From positions 1 through 18,681 of the forward strand of contig JAIECC010000075.1 in the NCBI GenBank assembly GCA_029068665.1: DNA of 18,681 nt, read 5' to 3'. Source of the DNA: Lachnospiraceae bacterium (GTDB lineage: Bacteria > Bacillota > Clostridia > Lachnospirales > Lachnospiraceae). The notes beneath the pieces were generated by a model. It worked only from the letters and a program-made list of their open reading frames with translations, was not told the origin of the DNA and ran no database searches. Below are positions 1-5,898 of the stretch, piece by piece. Within the stretch, counting starts at the first letter, position 1. The number at the start of each line of letters is the position of its first letter. Made by a program: the position numbers and the translations under genes.

Positions 1-39
1 GATATTTATAATTTGGTAACAAAGAAAGGCAGGAAATAA
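1..39 (+). CDS. C-terminal tail of an upstream gene, possibly priA (partial)
   Basis: Frame 1 is the only + frame open from the window edge. It reads 12 codons (beginning D-I-Y-N-L-V) to a TAA at 37-39, one base before the def start codon. In many clostridia priA (primosomal helicase) lies directly upstream of def, and its C-terminus often has a short D-x-x-N-hydrophobic pattern. Assignment to priA is therefore an inference from gene order. The visible residues are too few to identify a family. Confidence 0.35.
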   Translation, partial: DIYNLVTKKGRK

Positions 40-40
40 A

Positions 41-502
41 ATGGGAATTCGTAAAATCCGGGTCGAGGGTGACCCAATCTTAAGAAAACAGTGTAAACCG
101 GTGGATAAAATGACACCAAGGTTGTTACAGTTGGTGGATGATATGTTCGACACCATGTATGAAGCCAATGGGGTAGGGCTGGCAGGTCCGCAGGTAGGTG
201 TTTTGAAGCGAATCGTGGTGATTGATGTGGGGGACGAGCATCCTTTGGTGTTAGTCAATCCTGAGATTGTGGAACGTTTCGGAGAACAGACCGGGGACGA
301 AGGATGCTTAAGCCTGCCGGGAAAGGTAGGTACTGTAACTCGTCCGAATTATGTAAAATGTCAGGCGTATAATGAAAATATGGAGCCAATTACGGTAGAA
401 GGTACGGAATTGCTGGCGAGAGCCATTTGTCATGAACTGGACCATCTGGATGGAGTACTCTATCGGGATCATGCGACAGATGGAATCCGGGATATAGAGT
501 AA
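41..502 (+). CDS. def: Peptide deformylase
   Basis: Removes the N-formyl group from nascent proteins at the ribosome exit, using a metal ion. All three family motifs are present in a 153-residue protein of normal length. Motif 1 is GVGLAGPQVG (residues 44-53), with Gly where most homologues have Ala (GLAAPQ). Motif 2 is EGCLS (87-91) with metal ligand Cys89. Motif 3 is HELDH (131-135) with ligands His131 and His135 and catalytic Glu132. The ATG at 41 follows a purine-rich AGGCAGGA. fmt starts 29 bases downstream, so the enzymes that add and remove the formyl group are co-transcribed, the usual arrangement. Confidence 0.97.
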   Translation: MGIRKIRVEGDPILRKQCKPVDKMTPRLLQLVDDMFDTMYEANGVGLAGPQVGVLKRIVVIDVGDEHPLVLVNPEIVERFGEQTGDEGCLSLPGKVGTVTRPNYVKCQAYNENMEPITVEGTELLARAICHELDHLDGVLYRDHATDGIRDIE

Positions 503-531
503 CGGGTATAGGAACGAAAGCAGGTGGCAGA

Positions 532-1461
532 ATGCGGATTATTTTCATGGGAACACCGGAATTTGCAGTGCAGGTTCTGGAAGCAATTGTAAAAGCAGGA
601 CATGAGGTAGTGGGTGTCTATACACAGCCGGATAAGCCCAAAGGTCGGGGAAAGAGTATGCAGTATACTCCGGTGAAGGAAAAGGCATTAGAATATAGCA
701 TACCGGTCTTTCAGCCGGAACAGGTGAGAAAGCCGGAGGTAGTAGAGGAAATGAAGAAGCTGGAACCGGAGGTCATCGTAGTGGTTGCCTTTGGACAGAT
801 TCTGCCGGAGACGATTTTGAATCTGCCGCCCCTTGGATGTATCAATGTACATGCCTCATTACTGCCGAAATATCGGGGGGCTGCACCCATTCAGCGGGTC
901 ATTATTGATGGAGAGAAGGAAAGCGGTGTTACCACCATGTATATGGCAAAGGGGCTGGATACCGGTGATATGATTGAGAAAATGGTGGTTCCCATTGACC
1001 CGAAAGAAACCGGGGGAACCTATCACGATAAGCTGGCGGCAGCAGGAGCTCAGCTGTGTCTGTCTACTTTACAAAAGCTGGCAGACGGAACGGCACCAAG
1101 GATACCACAGGATGATGAATTAAGCTGCTATGCCCATATGCTGAATAAATCCATGGGTGAGCTGGATTTTCAAAAGCCGGCAGAGGAACTGGAACGACTG
1201 ATCCGGGGGTTAAATCCATGGCCAAGTGCTTATACCAGGCTGGAAGGAAAGACCTTGAAGATATACGAAGCAGACGTGATAGAGGAAGAAGGAACTGCGG
1301 AACCGGGAACGGTGACAGCAGTCGATAAGAAGTCCTTTACGGTACAGTGTAATCCGGGGGCTTTGCGGATTACTTCCCTGCAGCTGGAAGGAAAGAAGCG
1401 GATGGAAACGGCGGCCTTTCTGCTGGGGTATCGGATAACCACTGGAATGCAGTTGGGATAA
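532..1461 (+). CDS. fmt: Methionyl-tRNA formyltransferase
   Basis: Transfers a formyl group from 10-formyl-tetrahydrofolate to initiator Met-tRNA. The 309-residue protein begins with the typical MRIIFMGTPEFAV. The catalytic triad is visible as Asn105 and His107 (INVHASLLPKYRGAAP, 104-119) and Asp143 (GLDTGD). The SLLPKYRGAAP loop and the C-terminal tRNA-binding OB-like domain (about 205-309) are present. An AGGTGG-like ribosome binding site precedes the ATG. It is the last gene before a 626-base non-coding gap; in many relatives the operon continues almost directly to rsmB. Confidence 0.97.
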   Translation: MRIIFMGTPEFAVQVLEAIVKAGHEVVGVYTQPDKPKGRGKSMQYTPVKEKALEYSIPVFQPEQVRKPEVVEEMKKLEPEVIVVVAFGQILPETILNLPPLGCINVHASLLPKYRGAAPIQRVIIDGEKESGVTTMYMAKGLDTGDMIEKMVVPIDPKETGGTYHDKLAAAGAQLCLSTLQKLADGTAPRIPQDDELSCYAHMLNKSMGELDFQKPAEELERLIRGLNPWPSAYTRLEGKTLKIYEADVIEEEGTAEPGTVTAVDKKSFTVQCNPGALRITSLQLEGKKRMETAAFLLGYRITTGMQLG

Positions 1462-1480
1462 ATTATGTTATCTTACTGTT

Positions 1481-1648
1481 ACCTGCTACCGCGACCGGCG
1501 ATGATGAACAGGTTCCACAAAGACACGCTTTCGCTCCTGCCAGCACGTAGCGGTACATAAGGTGCGACAATACCGCACCTAAGTACCGACGTGCTTCTAA
1601 GGTCTTTGCGGAATCTGTTCATCATTGCCAGCCGCTGCCAAGGCAGGT
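1481..1648 (-). ncRNA. Candidate structured RNA / long inverted-repeat element, copy 1 (shares core with copy 2)
   Basis: A 168-base segment with long self-complementarity. The outer stem pairs 1501-1524 with 1602-1625 (about 22 of 24 positions, counting a G-U), with looser pairing outward to 1481-1486/1643-1648. An inner 52-base hairpin spans 1543-1594 (GCACGT...ACGTGC), capped by a 6-bp stem (1561-1566/1574-1579) and a 7-base loop. Read on the - strand, its core matches copy 2 (1815-1977, + strand) nearly base for base: GACC-n-T-n-GAAGCACGT, GGTACTTAGG, CCTTATGTACC, ACGTGCTGG and GAGCGARAGCGTGTC, with identical spacing. The - strand form has a GC-GAAA-GC mini-hairpin (1527-1534). No T-run follows, so a simple terminator is unlikely. 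RNA function is inferred; a palindromic DNA repeat is the alternative. Confidence 0.55.
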
Positions 1649-1814
1649 GTAGTTCAATAATTTAACATTAATTTTTGATATGGGAAAGTCAATATCCAAA
1701 TAGAATGTCGAAAAACCTTCTTCTGTATGCTATATGCCAATTATAAGCATTCAGATTTTAATACTGAAAAGGTCAGAAACTGAATGTAATATTCAATTAT
1801 GGATCTGCACTAGT
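1649..1814. other. AT-rich spacer between the two divergent structured elements
   Basis: No gene is visible in these 166 bases. Because copy 1 reads leftward and copy 2 rightward, any dedicated promoters would lie here. On the + strand a weak sigma-A-like pair is CTGAAA (1764-1769), a 17-base spacer and TAATAT (1787-1792), which would start transcription close to the 5' end of copy 2. On the - strand a TTGACT lies about 40 bases before copy 1, but its -10 partner is poor. A 7-bp repeat CATTCAG/CTGAATG is also present. Promoter calls here are tentative. Confidence 0.3.
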
Positions 1815-1977
1815 CCTGGCAGCGTCTTCCGGAGGTATGACCATCCCAAAGAAGACCGTTGAAGCACGTTGGTACTTAGGCTGTGTTCTTTACAGCCTTA
1901 TGTACCATTACGTGCTGGGTAGAGCGAGAGCGTGTCTTCTTTGGGATGGTCATGCCTTCAGAAGACGCGGTTACAGG
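1815..1977 (+). ncRNA. Candidate structured RNA / long inverted-repeat element, copy 2
   Basis: The outer stem pairs 1815-1856 with 1934-1977. The innermost 20 bp are perfect (ATGACCATCC... against ...GGATGGTCAT), with a further GCGTCTTC/GAAGACGC block outside. A 52-base inner hairpin (1864-1915) has nested GCACGT/ACGTGC, GGTAC/GTACC and GGCTGT/ACAGCC helices and a 7-base loop (1885-1891). The 3' side joining segment 1916-1933 carries GC-GAGA-GC, a GNRA-type tetraloop hairpin; copy 1 has GC-GAAA-GC there. The core sequence equals that of copy 1, while the outer and apical stems differ but still pair. That pattern supports selection on structure. The spurious 73-codon frame across this segment is not a gene. 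Confidence 0.55.
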
Positions 1978-2087
1978 CAATGCAGATGGTCCATAATTTA
2001 TATGCAGGAAATGACCGGTACCACAATGGAAGGTAACGATATTTTGACCCCCTGCTGACGGGGAAGATTACGGGGAGAGGAAGAGAA

Positions 2088-2618
2088 ATGTTAGAGACAG
2101 AAAGACTTGTATTGAGAGAATTTACAGCAGAAGATTTTGATGCGCTATATGAGATTTTATCGGATTCCGAAACCATGGAGCATTACCCAAAGCCTTTTAA
2201 TGAGAATGAAGTGAAAGACTGGATTCTATGGAATATTGAGAATTACGAAATATACGGATTCGGTCTCTGGGCCGTGGTACTGAAAGAAACAGGAAAAGTA
2301 ATCGGTGACTGCGGTATCACCATGCAGAAGATTGGCGGCGGGATAAAGCCGGAGATTGGTTATCATATCAATAAACAGTATTGGCGTAATGGATATGGCA
2401 GTGAAGCGGCCCGCATCTGTAGAGATTACATTTTTCAAAAAACGCCCTTTCGTATGATTTATTCCTATATGAGAGCGTCAAATACAGCCTCCTGTGCCAC
2501 TGCCGCTGCCAATGGGATGCATCTGGTGGATGAATGGGATGATGGCACTTCCATGATAAAGGTGTATGCAATTACGCGGCAGGAATGGCGTTTGCTGAAA
2601 AAGGGCACTAACCAATAG
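2088..2618 (+). CDS. GNAT-family N-acetyltransferase (RimJ/RimL type)
   Basis: Predicted acetyl-CoA-dependent N-acetyltransferase of 176 residues. It begins with MLETERLVLREFTAEDFDAL, the usual start of RimJ/RimL-like GNAT proteins. Motif A with the pyrophosphate-binding loop is EIGYHINKQYWRNGYGSEAA (89-108), with R-N-G-Y-G-S as the acetyl-CoA loop. A later N-T-x-S ... A-N-G-M segment (132-144) fits the family's conserved NxxS/NGM region. The acceptor is unknown: it could be a ribosomal protein N-terminus, a small molecule or an antibiotic. The gene lies between the structured elements and rsmB, with only 9 bases to rsmB, so it is probably co-transcribed with the downstream operon. It looks like an insertion into the fmt-rsmB interval. 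Confidence 0.88.
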   Translation: MLETERLVLREFTAEDFDALYEILSDSETMEHYPKPFNENEVKDWILWNIENYEIYGFGLWAVVLKETGKVIGDCGITMQKIGGGIKPEIGYHINKQYWRNGYGSEAARICRDYIFQKTPFRMIYSYMRASNTASCATAAANGMHLVDEWDDGTSMIKVYAITRQEWRLLKKGTNQ

Positions 2619-2627
2619 GAGAATCGT

Positions 2628-4091
2628 ATGGCAAATGAAATCAACATCCGGGAACTGGTTTTGGAAACCCTGACCGATATCGACCGGGGACGGAAAAATG
2701 CTAGTGAGGCAATGAACGGAACATTGCGGAATTATCAATATCTGAGCAAGCAGGAGCGGAGCTTTTATACTTATCTGTGCGAGGGTACCCTGGAATACCG
2801 GCTGCAGTTGGATTATCTGATTAATCAGGTATCTAAGACACCGGTACATAAGTGTAAGCCCTATATCCGGAATCTGCTGCGGATGAGTCTGTACCAGATC
2901 CGGTATATGGATGGAGTTCCGGAAGAAGCTGCCTGTAATGAAGCAGTGAAGCTTGCGAAAAAGAAGGGCTTCCAATCCTTAAGCGGATTTGTAAACGGTG
3001 TACTGCGGAATCTGATTCGCAGACAGGAATCTCTTATATTTCCCCAAAAGGAAGAGAATCGAACTGCATATTTCTCCCTTCGGTATTCTATGCCGGAATG
3101 GCTGGTGGAGCAGATGCTTTGCTGGTATCCGGAGGAGGTAGCAGAGGGAATGCTGGCGGCCTTTTTGCAAAAGGCACCATTGACTGTCCGGGTGAATTTG
3201 CTGCAAAGCTCCAAAGACAGGGTGAAAGCAGCTTTAGAAGAGGAAAATATAGAAACAGAGGATGGCTGTTATACAGAGAATACTCTGCGGCTTTCCGGCA
3301 TAAATTATATGAACCGCATTAAAGCCTTTCGTCAGGGCTGCATAACTGTGCAGGATGAAAGCTCCGTATTACAGGGGTATCTGCTGCAGCCCAGCCCCGG
3401 GGATTTGATTCTGGATGTATGTGCGGCACCGGGAGGAAAAAGTCTTTATGCGGCAGAGCAGCTTCTTGTGACAGAGCATATGGAAGAAAGTAAAAACAAG
3501 GGAGACGGAGCAGCGGAGAAAGAAACAGGAAGCGGTGCGCCGGTGATGGTTTCCGGCAGAGTCATAGCAAGAGATATCAGTGAGAAAAAGATAGAACGGA
3601 TTCAGGAGAATGCAGAGCGAATGAAGATTTCAAATCTGCAGACAGAGGTATGGGATGCCTTACAGCCGGATCAAGAGCTATATGGTCAGGCAGATGTTGT
3701 AATTGCGGATCTGCCATGCTCCGGTCTGGGGGTTATGGGAAGAAAGCCAGATATTAAGTACCGCATGACCATAGAGCAGTTAAAGGAACTGGCAGAACTG
3801 CAAAAGAACATTCTTTCCACGGTTATACCATATGTAAAACCAGGGGGCAGATTGATCTACAGCACCTGTACGGTGAATCCGGAAGAAAATGAACATCAGG
3901 TGGACTGGATGTGGAAAGAGTTCCGGCTGGAGCCGGTGAACATCCGGAAATTCCTGCCACAGAGTCTGTCAGAAGAGCTGGAGGGACAGCCGGGAACAGA
4001 TTTGGCGAAAGGGTATGCTACACTGCTGCCGGGACAGCAGAATTGCGACGGATTTTTCTTTGCGGTTCTTCGGAAAAAAACAGGTGTATAG
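2628..4091 (+). CDS. rsmB: 16S rRNA (cytosine-967-C5)-methyltransferase RsmB
   Basis: Methylates C967 of 16S rRNA using S-adenosylmethionine. The 487-residue protein has an N-terminal NusB-like RNA-binding domain (about 5-135) followed by a Rossmann-fold methyltransferase domain. The SAM-binding motif is DVCAAPGGKS (263-272). The two family cysteines are Cys364 in DLPCSGLGVMGRKPDI (motif IV) and catalytic Cys414 in YSTCTVNPEENE (motif VI). An extra hydrophilic stretch at about 281-308 (E, K, G and S rich) sits between motif I and the next strand, which has the usual ARDISEKKIERIQENA. It reads as a surface loop insertion that leaves the fold intact. rlmN follows 27 bases downstream. Confidence 0.95.
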   Translation: MANEINIRELVLETLTDIDRGRKNASEAMNGTLRNYQYLSKQERSFYTYLCEGTLEYRLQLDYLINQVSKTPVHKCKPYIRNLLRMSLYQIRYMDGVPEEAACNEAVKLAKKKGFQSLSGFVNGVLRNLIRRQESLIFPQKEENRTAYFSLRYSMPEWLVEQMLCWYPEEVAEGMLAAFLQKAPLTVRVNLLQSSKDRVKAALEEENIETEDGCYTENTLRLSGINYMNRIKAFRQGCITVQDESSVLQGYLLQPSPGDLILDVCAAPGGKSLYAAEQLLVTEHMEESKNKGDGAAEKETGSGAPVMVSGRVIARDISEKKIERIQENAERMKISNLQTEVWDALQPDQELYGQADVVIADLPCSGLGVMGRKPDIKYRMTIEQLKELAELQKNILSTVIPYVKPGGRLIYSTCTVNPEENEHQVDWMWKEFRLEPVNIRKFLPQSLSEELEGQPGTDLAKGYATLLPGQQNCDGFFFAVLRKKTGV

Positions 4092-4118
4092 CAGGCTGTT
4101 CATAAGAGAGGTAATGAC

Positions 4119-5147
4119 ATGGATATTCGGGCATTGACCTATGAAGAATTAGAAGAATATATAGTGCAGCAGGGATTTCCGAAGTTTCGCGCCAGGCAGA
4201 TATATCAATGGCTGCATCAGAAGCTTGTCCGGACACCGGAGGAAATGAGCAATCTTCCCAAAGACCTTCGGGAGCAGCTGAAGGAAAGCTGGATCGGGGT
4301 AGAGGAAGAAGCCCGTTTTACCTCCCAAATAGATGGAACAAATAAATTTCTGTTTCGGTTACAGGATGATAACCTGATTGAAAGTGTCTGGATGCCCTAC
4401 CAGCATGGGAATTCTGTCTGTATTTCCTCTCAGGTGGGCTGCCGCATGGGCTGTCGGTTCTGTGCATCCACTATTGACGGTATGGTTCGGAATCTGACTG
4501 CTTCCGAAATGCTGGATCAGGTGTATGCCATGCAATACCATATGGGAGAGCGGGTGTCCAATATTGTTGTCATGGGTTCCGGCGAGCCCCTGGATAATTA
4601 TGAGAATCTCCTGCGCTTTCTCCGGCTTGTTACGGATGAACGGGGACTGCATATCAGTCAGCGGAATATTACGGTATCCAGCTGCGGGCTGGTGCCGGAG
4701 ATCCGGCGGCTGGCAGAGGAAGGGCTGCAGATTACCTTTGCCCTGTCTCTTCATGCGGCTACAGATGAAGACCGTCAGGCACTTATGCCGATAGCAAACC
4801 GTTATTCGTTAGATGAAGTTCTGGCAGCATGTCAGTATTATTTTGAGCAGACAGGACGGAGAGTGACCTATGAGTACAGTCTGGTAAAAGGCGTAAATGA
4901 TACAGCGGAGCAGGCAGAACAATTAAGTTATTTGTTGAAAAAGCACCGTCCTTGTCATGTGAATCTGATACCGGTAAACCCGGTAAAGGAACGGGATTTT
5001 AAACGTGGAACCGACAAATCCATACAAAATTTCAAATATATACTTGAAAATAATCAAATAAATGTTACTATAAGAAGAGGTATGGGTAGCGATATTGATG
5101 CTGCCTGTGGCCAGTTAAGAAGAGATTACATGCAAAAATATAAGTAG
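4119..5147 (+). CDS. rlmN: Dual-specificity 23S rRNA A2503 / tRNA A37 C2-methyltransferase RlmN
   Basis: Radical-SAM enzyme that methylates C2 of A2503 in 23S rRNA; some homologues also modify tRNA A37. The 342-residue length is typical. The [4Fe-4S] cluster ligands are Cys108, Cys112 and Cys115 in QVGCRMGCRFCAS. GSGEPL (153-158) is the SAM-side motif. The methyl-carrying cysteine is Cys330 in GMGSDIDAACGQLR. The N-terminal helical RNA-binding region (PKFRARQIYQWLHQ) is intact. The stop TAG is embedded in the ribosome binding site of the next gene, so translation of stp is probably coupled to it. Confidence 0.97.
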   Translation: MDIRALTYEELEEYIVQQGFPKFRARQIYQWLHQKLVRTPEEMSNLPKDLREQLKESWIGVEEEARFTSQIDGTNKFLFRLQDDNLIESVWMPYQHGNSVCISSQVGCRMGCRFCASTIDGMVRNLTASEMLDQVYAMQYHMGERVSNIVVMGSGEPLDNYENLLRFLRLVTDERGLHISQRNITVSSCGLVPEIRRLAEEGLQITFALSLHAATDEDRQALMPIANRYSLDEVLAACQYYFEQTGRRVTYEYSLVKGVNDTAEQAEQLSYLLKKHRPCHVNLIPVNPVKERDFKRGTDKSIQNFKYILENNQINVTIRRGMGSDIDAACGQLRRDYMQKYK

Positions 5148-5151
5148 GAGG
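5146..5151 (+). promoter_or_regulatory. Ribosome binding site that fixes a TTG start for stp
   Basis: A perfect AGGAGG overlaps the rlmN stop codon (TAG, 5145-5147) and lies 8 bases before the TTG at 5160. The first in-frame residues from that TTG (L-S-F-G-K-T-D-I-G-K) match the start of bacterial PP2C phosphatases, and no ATG with a site exists nearby. The non-ATG start is therefore well supported. Confidence 0.85.
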
Positions 5152-5159
5152 AAGCGGAT

Positions 5160-5882
5160 TTGTTATCATTTGGAAAAACAGATATAGGTAAGAAGCGGAG
5201 CATGAATCAAGATAATCTGTTCTTTAGTGACGAACCTGTAGGTCTTTTACCAAATCTCTACATCGTTGCAGATGGCATGGGTGGACATAAGGCCGGAGAT
5301 TACGCTTCTTCTTATGCAGTATATCGATTTGTGGAGTTTGTGAAGCGTTGTGAAGATACCAACCCCATTACGGTTATGAAGAAAGGAATTCATGCCGTAA
5401 ATGATGGTATTTTAGCAGCATCGAAGGAACGGGAAGAACTAAGTGGAATGGGGACTACATTTGTCTGTGCCGTAGTGGCGGACAATCGTCTGTATGTGGC
5501 AAATATCGGCGACAGCCGGCTTTATCTTCTGGATAAGGACAACATACGGCAGATTACTCTGGACCATTCCCTGGTAGAGGAACTGATTCGGACCGGACAG
5601 TTGAATCCGTTAAAGGTTCGAAATCATCCGGAAAAGAATATTATCACCCGGGCATTAGGGGTGAATGAGGAGGCTGTTCCGGATTTCTTTGAGTTAGAGT
5701 TACATATGGATGAGCGGATCCTGATGTGTTCAGACGGGTTATCCAATATGGTGGAGGATGATGAACTTTTGAATATCATTATGGAAGCGGAACGACCAAA
5801 AGCTGCAGTAGAGCGTCTGATTGACCGGGCAAATTATTACGGCGGTAAGGATAATATAGCGGCCCTAGTGGTAGCACAGTAA
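5160..5882 (+). CDS. stp: PP2C-type Ser/Thr protein phosphatase (PrpC/Stp)
   Basis: Mn/Mg-dependent phosphatase that reverses phosphorylation by the adjacent PASTA kinase. The 240 residues are a single PPM/PP2C domain with no membrane segment, so it is cytosolic. Visible metal-site motifs are R-S-M-N-Q-D (Asp18), DGMGGH (38-43), GDSR (117-120), SDGL (191-194) and GKDN (229-232). The start is TTG, supported by the AGGAGG 8 bases upstream. prkC begins 16 bases after the stop. This phosphatase-kinase pair is conserved across Firmicutes and acts on targets in cell wall synthesis, division and dormancy exit. Confidence 0.96.
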   Translation: MLSFGKTDIGKKRSMNQDNLFFSDEPVGLLPNLYIVADGMGGHKAGDYASSYAVYRFVEFVKRCEDTNPITVMKKGIHAVNDGILAASKEREELSGMGTTFVCAVVADNRLYVANIGDSRLYLLDKDNIRQITLDHSLVEELIRTGQLNPLKVRNHPEKNIITRALGVNEEAVPDFFELELHMDERILMCSDGLSNMVEDDELLNIIMEAERPKAAVERLIDRANYYGGKDNIAALVVAQ

Positions 5883-5898
5883 ATAGAGAGGTGTAAAA

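Noticed and set aside
1481..1977. Insertion sequence or a single large palindrome
   Set aside because: No transposase is present and no target duplication was spotted. The elements are two separate, oppositely oriented units with stems of different sequence.
1837..2058. 73-codon + strand frame
   Set aside because: It runs through both arms of structured element copy 2 and has no ribosome binding site or recognisable protein features.
2478..2975. 165-codon - strand frame over the GNAT/rsmB junction
   Set aside because: It is antisense to two well-supported genes and has no family pattern.
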